Assembly (NCBI GenBank): GCA_017794825.1
Contig: CP051237.1
Span: forward strand, 1,364,001 to 1,428,000
Reading direction: 5' to 3'
From: Pararhizobium sp.
GTDB lineage: Bacteria > Pseudomonadota > Alphaproteobacteria > Rhizobiales > Rhizobiaceae
DNA: 64,000 nucleotides
Shown here: positions 16,079 to 24,117 of the stretch, piece by piece
How the letters are laid out: each line of letters begins with the position of its first letter
Position numbering within the stretch: position 1 is the stretch's first letter
Notes under the pieces: model-generated
Told to the model about the DNA's origin: nothing
Databases searched by the model: none
The model's input: only the letters and a program-made list of their open reading frames with translations
Program-made: the position numbers and the translations under genes

Positions 16079-17512
16079 TCACCGCCACTCTTCTGACCAT
16101 TCGCGGGTTTCATAACCGCTGCGCAGGCGCCACTCGGCAAGGCGGTCGTGCATGGCGCGCCGTTCCGCCGCGTGATCGGGGCTGTCCCACAGGTTGGTTT
16201 CCTCATGCGGATCGCTTTCCAGATCAAACAACTGCCCGTCATGGCCGTCGAGGAAATGGACATATTTCCATCGCCGCGTCCGAACCATGGAAACAAAATC
16301 GGAAAAGCGGAACACCACGTCGCGCCCCTGTTCGCAATAGACCGCGTCGCGCTCCTCGAAGTCATCTCCACGAAGCGCCGGCGCGAAGGATCGCGCCTCC
16401 CATGACGACGGCGCCTCGACACCGGCCAGATCAAACAGCGTCGCGGCGATGTCCATGTGCTGGATCATCGCGTCGACCGGTCCGGTTTTCCCAAAACCGG
16501 ATTTCGACCACATGATGAGAGGCAGGCGGATCACCTGTTCGTACATGGTCCATTTCTGACTGTGTCCGTGATCGCCCAGCATGTCGCCATGATCCGATGT
16601 AAAGACAACAATCGTGTCGTCCAGCGCGCCCCTCGCGTCGAGGGCGTCGAGAATGCGCCCCACCTCCCGATCGATCATCGTGACATTGGCGAGATAGTAG
16701 GCCCGCTGGCGATGGCGCTCCTCCGCCGTCGCCTCGACCTTGTGGCGAACCGCATCATGATCTCCCTCGACATGCTTGCGCACCAGCTGCTGGAAAGGTT
16801 CCGGCTGGCTTTCGACATCGCCGGCGCGGACCGGCCTGATCTTGAGGTCGCGCTCGAGATAGGGTTTCGCCTCTTCGACCGGCGGATCGTAAGGCGGGTG
16901 CGGTCCGGGAAAGCCGATCTGCAGGAAAAACGGCCTTTCGGAGGATTTGCGCTCGATCCAGTCGATTGCCAGGCCTCCGACAAATGTATCCGAGTGGAGT
17001 TCCTTCGGTAACGGCCATTCAAAGGCTCCCAGGCGATCGGCGTAGTCGTTGAGCAGGCTGTAGCTCGGCAGTCCCGGCTTTTCGAAACTGGCCCTGGCGA
17101 TCGCCTTGTCCCATTCGTCGACGAACTCACGTCCCCGCTTGGCCATGGACCTGTCCTTGTTCTCGACGATCATGCGCGTATGGAATCCGGCCGGCGCGTC
17201 CATCGGCTGGGTATGCATCTTGCCGATATTGACGCAGTCGTAGCCGTTGTCCGCAAGGGTCTCGACCCAACTGTGACGCCATGTGGCGGCGTTGTCGACG
17301 ACGCCCGTCGTATGGGGGTAGTAGCCGGTAAAGAGACTGGCGCGCGCGGGCACGCAAGACGCAGCAGCGGCGTAGCACGACGTCAGGTAGATCCCGTTTT
17401 GCGCCAGACGGTCGAGATTTGGCGTATCCACATGCGGAAAACCAAGCGCATTGATCGTGTCGTAGCGCTGCTGATCGGTGATGATGAAGACGATGTTCGG
17501 TCTTGATACCAT
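16079..17512 (-). CDS. Sulfatase (type I, choline-sulfatase-like)
   Basis: The 477-residue arylsulfatase-superfamily hydrolase has metal ligand Asp13 in FIITDQQR and the formylglycine site C53-V-P-A-R57 (ASCVPARASLFTG). FTSDHGDMLGDHG supplies further metal ligands. The modified Cys makes it dependent on a formylglycine-generating or anSME maturase encoded elsewhere. No signal peptide is seen, so the enzyme seems cytoplasmic, fitting import of an intact sulfate ester by the TRAP transporter. The start at 17512 follows AGAGGTG; the longer frame to 17794 would cross the operator. A target such as choline sulfate, aryl or alkyl sulfate cannot be chosen. Confidence 0.92.
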   Translation of the reverse strand: MVSRPNIVFIITDQQRYDTINALGFPHVDTPNLDRLAQNGIYLTSCYAAAASCVPARASLFTGYYPHTTGVVDNAATWRHSWVETLADNGYDCVNIGKMHTQPMDAPAGFHTRMIVENKDRSMAKRGREFVDEWDKAIARASFEKPGLPSYSLLNDYADRLGAFEWPLPKELHSDTFVGGLAIDWIERKSSERPFFLQIGFPGPHPPYDPPVEEAKPYLERDLKIRPVRAGDVESQPEPFQQLVRKHVEGDHDAVRHKVEATAEERHRQRAYYLANVTMIDREVGRILDALDARGALDDTIVVFTSDHGDMLGDHGHSQKWTMYEQVIRLPLIMWSKSGFGKTGPVDAMIQHMDIAATLFDLAGVEAPSSWEARSFAPALRGDDFEERDAVYCEQGRDVVFRFSDFVSMVRTRRWKYVHFLDGHDGQLFDLESDPHEETNLWDSPDHAAERRAMHDRLAEWRLRSGYETREWSEEWR

Positions 17513-17549
17513 GCAAGCTGTCACCTCTAATAAGGAACCTTGTTCGAGA

Positions 17550-17565
17550 TAGAACACGTGTTCCA
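17550..17565 (-). promoter_or_regulatory. IclR-type operator in sulfatase promoter
   Basis: TAGAACACGTGTTCCA contains the perfect palindrome GAACACGTGTTC and matches the TRAP operon operator at 12287-12302 outside its four central bases. On the minus strand it lies between TTGCAA and TTCTAT, a plausible promoter with 16-nt spacing. Confidence 0.6.
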
Positions 17566-17657
17566 GAAAATTGCAAGTGAACTGCAAAGCCGACCTGACG
17601 AGGTCGGCGCCTGTGTCGAAAATCTCGATAGCGGGCGGATGCCGATGCTTATCAAAA

Positions 17658-17713
17658 TCAAGCATGATCCATGATGCATCATACTTGATCTGATTCTGAA
17701 AGACCGCTAAGAA
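17658..17713 (+). promoter_or_regulatory. Promoter of epimerase/transketolase operon with GntR-like element
   Basis: The element at 17658-17680 agrees with 27826-27848 at 21 of 23 positions and is followed by the palindrome ATGATGCATCAT (17671-17682). Immediately downstream are TTGATC (17685-17690) and, 17 nt on, TAAGAA (17708-17713). This could be a promoter 26 nt before the epimerase gene. The GntR protein encoded at 21497 is the likely ligand. Confidence 0.5.
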
Positions 17714-17738
17714 GGGCACCACGGATGAGGAGGAAAGC

Positions 17739-18818
17739 ATGTCCCTAGAGCGAACAGCATTGGTCGTCGGTTCGAGCGGCATCGTCGGAGGCAATATTGC
17801 GGAATATCTGCTCGGCGAAGGATGGAGCGTTCATGGCATGGCGCGGCGACCCGAACGATCGCCGCAAGGCGTGCTTCCCATCGCAGCCGACCTCAATGAC
17901 GCGCAAACCGTCGAAGCCGCCATGCAAACAGGCTTCAGCCACATATTCTATGCGAGCTGGACGCCGGCGGACACGGAAGAGGAAGCCGGACGGATCAACG
18001 CCGCCCAACTGTCGAACGTTCTGAACGGCGCTTCGAACTCAAAACGCAAACCCGAACACGTTGTCCTGATTACCGGCGTCAAACACTATCTGGGCCCGTT
18101 CAAGGACTTCGGCCGCTATCTTCCGGACACGCCGTTTCTCGAAGACATGCCCCGTCTCCCGATCCCGAATTTCTATTACGACCAGGAAGACACGCTCTTT
18201 GAGGCTGCGGAACGCGATGGCTTTACCTGGAGCGTGCATCGCCCGAACACGGTGGTCGGTTACGCAGTCGGCGCGCTCATGAACCAGGGCGTGACGCTCG
18301 CCTGTTACGCTTCGCTGTGCCGGGAAACCGGGCGTCCGTTCATATTCACCGGCGTGCCGGAGCAATGGGAGATGTTGACGGAAGTCAGCGACGCCCGTCT
18401 CGTCGCCAGGCAGGCGGCCTGGGCCGCGACAGCGCCCTCGGCGCGCAACCGGGCCTATAACACCGGCAATGGCGACGTGTTTCGCTGGAAGCGGATGTGG
18501 CCTGCGATCGCCGAATTCTTCTGCCTCGAACCTGCGCCCTATGAAGGCCAACAGCAGAATCTTGAGGCGATGATGGCCGACTGTGGCGCAATCTGGCGCG
18601 ACATGGCCGCGAAATACGGACTGCGGGAACCCGACCTCGCGCGACTTGCGACCTGGTGGCACGCAGACGCCGATTTCGGCCGAAAGGTCGAATGCATCTC
18701 GGACATGAGCCGCAGCAGGAAGGACGGCTTCCTCGACTACCAGTGCTCCACCGACACCTATCTCGATCTTTTCCGCCGGTTGCAGGCGGAGAAGATCATT
18801 CCGCAATTCGCCGCCTGA
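17739..18818 (+). CDS. SDR family protein, PRISE (progesterone 5-beta-reductase/iridoid synthase)-like
   Basis: The 359-residue extended SDR has the nucleotide-binding turn GSSGIVGG (11-18) and the PRISE motif NFYYDQED near residues 144-151, followed by WSVHRPNTVVGY. PRISE enzymes reduce enone C=C bonds with NADPH; their Tyr in this motif replaces the usual SDR YxxxK. GAGGAGG sits just before the ATG. It heads an operon with the split transketolase and an SDR. A role in a sugar-derived enone or an epimerase step is possible; the precise reaction is unknown. Confidence 0.82.
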   Translation: MSLERTALVVGSSGIVGGNIAEYLLGEGWSVHGMARRPERSPQGVLPIAADLNDAQTVEAAMQTGFSHIFYASWTPADTEEEAGRINAAQLSNVLNGASNSKRKPEHVVLITGVKHYLGPFKDFGRYLPDTPFLEDMPRLPIPNFYYDQEDTLFEAAERDGFTWSVHRPNTVVGYAVGALMNQGVTLACYASLCRETGRPFIFTGVPEQWEMLTEVSDARLVARQAAWAATAPSARNRAYNTGNGDVFRWKRMWPAIAEFFCLEPAPYEGQQQNLEAMMADCGAIWRDMAAKYGLREPDLARLATWWHADADFGRKVECISDMSRSRKDGFLDYQCSTDTYLDLFRRLQAEKIIPQFAA

Positions 18819-18872
18819 CGGCGGACATCAGTCCCTGCAACGACCGGGAAAGTCCCAAGGAAGGAATGTTAC

Positions 18873-19748
18873 ATGTCATCACGCTCGCCCGCGCCGGGCA
18901 ACAGCTATCGGCCGGATGCCGAAACCATCGAAAAGTTGCGGGATCGCGCAGAATTCATCCGGCTTGAAACCATACGTCTGATCGAGATTGCAAAAGTCGG
19001 ACATTACAGTTCCGTATTCTCGGCGGCGGAGGTTTTTTCCGCGCTCTACTACGATGTGATGAAACTGCGAAAGGGCGAGCCTGACTGGGACGAGCGGGAC
19101 CGTTTCACCATCGGCAAGGGCCACGCGGCGGTCGGCCTTTTTCCTATCTACGCCGATCTCGACTTTTTCCCGAAGGAGTGGCTCGACGACTATACCCGCC
19201 TCGGCAGCCCTCTCGGCGACCATCCCGACATGACGAAGGTGCCTGGCGTCGATTTCTCTTCCGGATCGATCGGCCACGCCCTCTCGAACGCCATCGGCAT
19301 CACCTTGGCGCAGCGCTGGACCGGCAAGTCCTATTCCGTGTTCTGCATGATGGGCGATGGCGAGATGCAGGAAGGCCAGGTTTGGGAAGCCGCCCTGTTC
19401 GCCGCACAGAACAAGCTCGGCTCGCTGATAGGCATCGTCGATCGAAATGGTTTCCAGCTTGACGGCAAGGTGGACGACATCATGGGCATCGAGCCGCTCG
19501 ACGAGAAATGGCGCGCCTTCGGATGGGAGGTTCATACCGTCGACGGGCACGACATCGCGTCCGTGACCGAGTTGCTGCGACGCTTGCGCGCCGACGACAC
19601 CCGCACAAAGCCCGCCATGGTCATCTCGAAGACCAGGAAAGGCAAGGGCGTGTCCTACATGGAGACGGAACCGGGTTGGCATCTCGGATATCTGGACCCC
19701 GCCGACGCAGAGAAGGCAGTGGCGGAAATCAAGGCGCAGGGAAACTGA
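18873..19748 (+). CDS. Transketolase, N-terminal (TPP-binding) subunit
   Basis: The 291-residue protein corresponds to the first third of transketolase. It has GKGHAAVGLFPIYA, followed by the TPP/Mg motif GDGEMQEGQVWEAA at about residues 160-175. It lacks the pyrimidine-binding domain, which the next gene supplies 1 nt later, so the pair forms a split transketolase. Split enzymes are common in sugar-catabolic clusters, for example apulose-4-phosphate transketolase and the sulfosugar transketolases. The donor here is presumably a ketose or its phosphate made by neighbouring oxidoreductases. Confidence 0.92.
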   Translation: MSSRSPAPGNSYRPDAETIEKLRDRAEFIRLETIRLIEIAKVGHYSSVFSAAEVFSALYYDVMKLRKGEPDWDERDRFTIGKGHAAVGLFPIYADLDFFPKEWLDDYTRLGSPLGDHPDMTKVPGVDFSSGSIGHALSNAIGITLAQRWTGKSYSVFCMMGDGEMQEGQVWEAALFAAQNKLGSLIGIVDRNGFQLDGKVDDIMGIEPLDEKWRAFGWEVHTVDGHDIASVTELLRRLRADDTRTKPAMVISKTRKGKGVSYMETEPGWHLGYLDPADAEKAVAEIKAQGN

Positions 19749-19749
19749 G

Positions 19750-20730
19750 ATGAACGCACCGAAATCCCCCAATTCCTGGCAGTATCGCGATCTGAACGGC
19801 AAGAACCCCGGTCTCGACCACCTGTCGAACGGATTGCTCGACCTCGTGAAGGCCGGCCACAATGTCGTCGCAGGCTCCGCGGACCTGCAATATTCCAACG
19901 GCCTCAATCGGTTTGCCGCCGTGCATCCGGACCGCTACATATCTTTCGGCATCTCCGAACAGAACATGGTTTCGGTCGCCGCCGGCATCGCCACGACCGG
20001 CGTCACTCCGTTCGTCGCAACCTTCGCGTCCTTCATGGGCCTGCTGACCTGCGAACAGATCCGCATGGACATCGCATACTCCAAGCAGCCCGTTCGACTG
20101 GTCGGCCATCACACAGGCATATCGATGGGATTCTACGGCTCGTCGCACCACGCGACCGAGGACATCGGCACGATGCGCTCGATCGCCGGCCTGACGATTG
20201 TCTCGCCCTCGGACGGCCACCAGCTCGAGGCGGCCATACAGGCGTCGGCCTACTGGGATCAACCGATCTATTTCCGTATCGGACGGGGTCGCGACGCCGA
20301 GGTTTACACAAAGGGAACGACATTTTCGTTCGGCAAGGCGGACGTTCACGGAATTGGCGAGGAGCTGACCATCATCGCATGCGGCATAACGGTGCATGGC
20401 GCGCTGGAAGCCGCCAACGCGCTGACGAAGGCGGGACACTCCGTCGGCGTCATCGACATGGCGTCGATCAAACCGATAGACCGGGACGCCATTCTGCAGG
20501 CGGCCTCCCGGTCTTCAAAACTGATGACTGTCGAGGAACACAATGTGCTCGGCGGTCTGGGAGCAGCCGTCTCCGAAGTTCTCACCGACGAGGGAATCGG
20601 CGTGAAGCTGAAGCGTCATGGCATCTATGACGAATACAGCCTGATTGCGCCTCCGGCCCATCTCTACGCCCACTACAAACTCGATGGCGCCGGCATTCGC
20701 GAGGTCGCGGAAGCCTTCCTGCGCGGTTGA
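19750..20730 (+). CDS. Transketolase, C-terminal subunit
   Basis: The 326-residue protein has the pyrimidine-binding and C-terminal domains. ISFGISEQNMVSVAAGIA contains the Glu that activates TPP, followed by GLTIVSPSDGHQLEAA and a transketolase C domain (SKLMTVEEHNVLGGLG). It complements the N-terminal subunit immediately upstream. The gene starts with ATG 1 nt after the previous stop. Together they should transfer a two-carbon unit. Confidence 0.93.
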   Translation: MNAPKSPNSWQYRDLNGKNPGLDHLSNGLLDLVKAGHNVVAGSADLQYSNGLNRFAAVHPDRYISFGISEQNMVSVAAGIATTGVTPFVATFASFMGLLTCEQIRMDIAYSKQPVRLVGHHTGISMGFYGSSHHATEDIGTMRSIAGLTIVSPSDGHQLEAAIQASAYWDQPIYFRIGRGRDAEVYTKGTTFSFGKADVHGIGEELTIIACGITVHGALEAANALTKAGHSVGVIDMASIKPIDRDAILQAASRSSKLMTVEEHNVLGGLGAAVSEVLTDEGIGVKLKRHGIYDEYSLIAPPAHLYAHYKLDGAGIREVAEAFLRG

Positions 20731-20761
20731 TCTGGTCGGCATTTTCAGAAAGGTATCACGC

Positions 20762-21451
20762 GTGAAAACGGCTATCGTAACAGGAGGCGGCACGGGCATC
20801 GGCCTGGCCGTTTCCACAGAACTCGCGGACAACGGCTACCATGTGCTGGCCGCAGGTCTCGATCGTGAAGGCGACCTTCCGGCAGGGGTCGAGTTCGTCG
20901 AGACCGACGTGACTGACCAGAAAGATCTGGATGCGCTCGTCGCAAAGGCCGACCGCATTGATGCGCTGGTCAACTGCGCCGGAATTCTGCGACAGGAACG
21001 CGAATGGGGCGTCGACGATTTCAAGCTGGTGCTTGACGTCAACCTGACGGCCGGCCTCGCGGCCGCCACGACCGCGAGGGAAAAGCTGCGTGCCAGCGGC
21101 GGATCGATCGTGAACATCGCGTCGATGTGGAGCTTCTTCGGCTCGCCGAAATCGCCCGCCTATGCTGCATCCAAGAGCGGCGTCGTCGCACTGACGCGGT
21201 CGATGGCGGTCGCATGGGGGCCCGAAGGCATTCGCGTCAACGCGGTGGCGCCGGGCTGGGTGATGACCCGTATGGCCGTCGGCGCAAAGAACGATCCGAC
21301 GCGCGGACCGAAAATCACCGAACGCATTCCGCTTGGACGCTGGGCCGAGCCATCTGACGTTGCAAACGTGATCGCGTTTCTGGTGTCGGAGAAGGCCGCC
21401 TACGTGCACGGAGTCGTGCTGCCGGTCGATGGCGGCTACTCGGTCGCCTGA
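20762..21451 (+). CDS. Short-chain dehydrogenase/reductase
   Basis: The 229-residue classical SDR has TGGGTGIG near residue 7, NCAGI, and catalytic Ser in VNIASM with YAASK. GTG at 20762 is the start because AAAGG lies 8 nt upstream and the nucleotide-binding strand begins at once (MKTAIVTGGG). It probably oxidises or reduces a polyol, sugar or sugar-acid intermediate using NAD(P). It is the last gene of the PRISE-transketolase operon and converges on the GntR gene. Confidence 0.9.
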   Translation: MKTAIVTGGGTGIGLAVSTELADNGYHVLAAGLDREGDLPAGVEFVETDVTDQKDLDALVAKADRIDALVNCAGILRQEREWGVDDFKLVLDVNLTAGLAAATTAREKLRASGGSIVNIASMWSFFGSPKSPAYAASKSGVVALTRSMAVAWGPEGIRVNAVAPGWVMTRMAVGAKNDPTRGPKITERIPLGRWAEPSDVANVIAFLVSEKAAYVHGVVLPVDGGYSVA

Positions 21452-21496
21452 ACCGCCTTGCCACCAAAAAGGCCGGACGAATTTCCCTGCATGCGA

Positions 21497-22177
21497 TCAG
21501 GCGGTCTCCCGACCGTCCTTTTCGCGTTGTTCATGCTGCGTGATCAGCTCGTAGCTCCACGCGATATCCTGCTGCATGGCGTCGCGCGCGGCCACCGGAT
21601 CGCCCGCCTTGAGAGCCGCGATATACTTGAAATGGAGATGGTCGTCGGCGCTCAGACGTTTGAGAGGAACCTCTTCGTGGAAGGTTCGCAGGAACGGGCC
21701 CATCAATGTCCACATGTTCTCGCATACCGTTTCCACATACGGCATCTGCGCAAAATGCAGGTTGAGAAAGTGAAAATCCCGATTGGCGCGCGCCGCGTCG
21801 CGCGCATTTGACACGACCTTGATGAAGATCGCGTTCTGCGCCTCGAATTCCGCGATTATCTCGGGCGTGACCAATTCGCAAACGCGGTAAGCGGCCATGC
21901 CCTCAAGTTCTCGTCGAATGGCGACGATCTCGCGCAAGTCACGCGGGGTGAGCTGAGGCACGACGATGGAGGTCGCCGCCTTGACCTGCAGCGCGCGTTC
22001 GCTTGCGAGGCGGAAAAGCGCCTCGCGCACGGGCGTGATCGAAGTCCCATACTGCTCTGCGACCGAACTGATCGTAAGCCTCTCTCCCGGTCGAAATTCG
22101 CCATCCATCAACGACAGGCGAATATCCCGATAAATCTGCTCGGAAAGATTTTCCTTCACTACGGTCTTGTGTCGCAT
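21497..22177 (-). CDS. GntR family regulator, FCD (FadR-like) subfamily
   Basis: The 226-residue protein has an N-terminal winged helix (LSEQIYRDIRLSLMDGEF; TISSVAEQYGTSITPVREALFRL) and an FCD ligand domain whose His and Asp residues bind a metal. The start at 22177 uses GGACGAG upstream; the longer frame lacks a ribosome site. It lies between the two catabolic transcription units and is the best candidate to bind the repeated element at 17658 and 27826. An inverted repeat at 22259 precedes its gene. Confidence 0.9.
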   Translation of the reverse strand: MRHKTVVKENLSEQIYRDIRLSLMDGEFRPGERLTISSVAEQYGTSITPVREALFRLASERALQVKAATSIVVPQLTPRDLREIVAIRRELEGMAAYRVCELVTPEIIAEFEAQNAIFIKVVSNARDAARANRDFHFLNLHFAQMPYVETVCENMWTLMGPFLRTFHEEVPLKRLSADDHLHFKYIAALKAGDPVAARDAMQQDIAWSYELITQHEQREKDGRETA

Positions 22178-22258
22178 ATCTCGTCCCAGAGCTGAATTAT
22201 TTGCCAGAATCAGACTGACATTCTTTGGGCTCCCCAAAGCCGGATGAATGACAGGTAC

Positions 22259-22274
22259 TTGCAATTCATTGCAA
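22259..22274. promoter_or_regulatory. Inverted repeat between SMP-30 and GntR genes
   Basis: TTGCAAT-TC-ATTGCAA is a perfect inverted repeat, 6 nt past the end of the SMP-30 gene (on the minus strand) and 82 nt upstream of the GntR start. It may be a GntR operator or autoregulatory site. Confidence 0.4.
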
Positions 22275-22280
22275 AAACAA

Positions 22281-23153
22281 TCAGCCCGCGTAGCGATACT
22301 CCGGCAATCCCCGCACATCCAGACCGTCGATGACGAACAGCGAACCGGCTTCAGCGCCTGTTTCCGTGATACCCGGAACCGGCGCGCGCAGCATCGATGT
22401 CGCATAGAGACGATCGAGGTTCGGACCACCGAACATCACCGAGGTCACGCACACGACGGGCATGTCGATGGTGAGCATTTTCATGCCTGCAGGATCGAAG
22501 CGGTGGATTTTGCTCTTGTACACGCCTGCGCTCCACACACAGCCCTCCGCATCCACGGTCGCGCCGTCCGGCAGGCCGTCTTCCTCCGCGAAGTCGCAGA
22601 ATTTCCGCTTGTTAGCCACCAGACCGGTCTCGAGATCGTAATCATACGCCCAGATTGCGCGGGAGCGGCTGTCTGCGAAATAGAATATGCTGTGGTCAGG
22701 GTTCCAGCAGGGACCGTTCGAGACGGTGATGTTGTCATCCAGCTGCGTGACCTTCCGGTCGGCGCCGAGGCTGTAAAGCACACCGAGCGCCTGCGTTTCG
22801 GTGGTTTCAAGGCTGCCTGAAAGGAAACGCCCGCGCTTGTCGACCTTGCCGTCGTTCATGCGGACGTTTTCACCCTTGTGTTCTATCGCCTCGATCAACT
22901 CCGACTGACCGGTTTCGAAATCGAAGAGATAAAATCCATTTGCCAGCGAAAGCACCGCGCCGCCGTTTTCACGCAGCGCGAGCGAGCCGATCTTTTCCGG
23001 CACGTCCCAGCTTTCCACGCCGCCGCCGTTTTCGTCAGCGCGGAAGATCTTGCTGCCGTAGCTGTCAATCCAGTAGAGCTTCTGTTCCCTGACGTCCCAG
23101 AGCGGTCCCTCGCCCAGTATGGTCTGACAGTCGACGATCGCCGTGATTTCCAT
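22281..23153 (-). CDS. SMP-30/gluconolactonase family lactonase
   Basis: This 290-residue six-bladed beta-propeller lactonase hydrolyses sugar lactones. The first metal ligand is the Glu of TILGEGPLWD, with NDGKVDKRGRFLSGS and NITVSNGPCWNPD providing Asn and other ligands; DGLPDGATVDAEGCVW completes the pattern. ATG 23153 follows AAAGGAGAAA. It is distal in the ABC transporter operon. A sugar-lactone product of an SDR dehydrogenase nearby is the likely substrate, and it could also serve the arabinose pathway, which has lost its own lactonase. Confidence 0.92.
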   Translation of the reverse strand: MEITAIVDCQTILGEGPLWDVREQKLYWIDSYGSKIFRADENGGGVESWDVPEKIGSLALRENGGAVLSLANGFYLFDFETGQSELIEAIEHKGENVRMNDGKVDKRGRFLSGSLETTETQALGVLYSLGADRKVTQLDDNITVSNGPCWNPDHSIFYFADSRSRAIWAYDYDLETGLVANKRKFCDFAEEDGLPDGATVDAEGCVWSAGVYKSKIHRFDPAGMKMLTIDMPVVCVTSVMFGGPNLDRLYATSMLRAPVPGITETGAEAGSLFVIDGLDVRGLPEYRYAG

Positions 23154-23181
23154 GAAGCGTTTCTCCTTTATGCCCCGGGGT

Positions 23182-24117
23182 CTACAGCCCCGGCTGTTTG
23201 CGCCTGTGCGTGCTGACGGCAAGCACCAGCAAGCCGCCTGTAATCAGCATTTGATAGTAGGTCGATATGTTCAGAAGATTGAGCCCGTTGCCGAGAAGCG
23301 CCAGGAACAGAACGCCGGTTACGGGACCGGTCAGGCCGCCAAGCCCGCCCGAAAGCTGGGTTCCGCCAAGCGCGGTCGCCGCAATCGAATCGATCGCGAA
23401 GGCGTTGCCGACCAGCGGATCGCCGCTCGCCAGACGCGCCGCAAGGTTCAAACCGGCCAGACATGCGAAGAACGAAGAAAACAGATAGGCCGATGCGATC
23501 ACGCGTCTCGTGTTGACGCCTCCGAGCAACGCGCTTTCTTCAGACGCGCCGGTGGCCATCAGATGCAGTCCGAAGCGGCTGCGGGTGATAATCACCGTAC
23601 CGACGATCACGGCGAACGCCGCGAACAGCACAGGCAGCGGCAAGCCGAAATACTCCGCCGACGCATACCATGACATCCAGTCGGCGACCTCGCCGCCCGG
23701 GATAGGCCGGACATAGAGCGCAATGCCCTGCACGGCGGTCATCGTCGAAAGGGTCATGAGAATGGGATGAACGCCGAGATACAATATGCCCATGGCGTTG
23801 ACCAGCCCGACCGAAAGCGCAGCAGCCATGGCGAGAGGCACGGAATACGGCGTGTTGTGGCTGACAATCGCGGTCGTCATCGACACGACCGACCCGACGG
23901 ACAGGTCCAGTCCGGAGGTCAGGATGACCAGGACCTGCCCGATGGTCACCAGGATCAGGCTGACCTGCTGGTTGAGAATGTTGATCAGGTTCTGGGTGGC
24001 CAGCGCATGCGGACTGAAATAGCCCAAGATACAGGCGAGGATTATGATCAGCAGGATGACAGGCAAAGCCGTGATCCGGCGCATCCGCACCGCAGTGGTT
24101 GCTTTCATCAGCTTCAT
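23182..24117 (-). CDS. Ribose-type ABC transporter permease
   Basis: The 311-residue membrane protein has the CUT2 permease pattern. Landmarks are the TSGLDLSVGS motif after the third segment, the GATEESALLGGVN-like region (ATGASEESALLGGVNTRR) and the ALGGTQLSGG coupling loop. It begins at ATG 24117 overlapping the ATPase stop by 4 nt. It works with the permease at 26737, so the transporter has two different membrane subunits. Confidence 0.93.
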   Translation of the reverse strand: MKLMKATTAVRMRRITALPVILLIIILACILGYFSPHALATQNLINILNQQVSLILVTIGQVLVILTSGLDLSVGSVVSMTTAIVSHNTPYSVPLAMAAALSVGLVNAMGILYLGVHPILMTLSTMTAVQGIALYVRPIPGGEVADWMSWYASAEYFGLPLPVLFAAFAVIVGTVIITRSRFGLHLMATGASEESALLGGVNTRRVIASAYLFSSFFACLAGLNLAARLASGDPLVGNAFAIDSIAATALGGTQLSGGLGGLTGPVTGVLFLALLGNGLNLLNISTYYQMLITGGLLVLAVSTHRRKQPGL

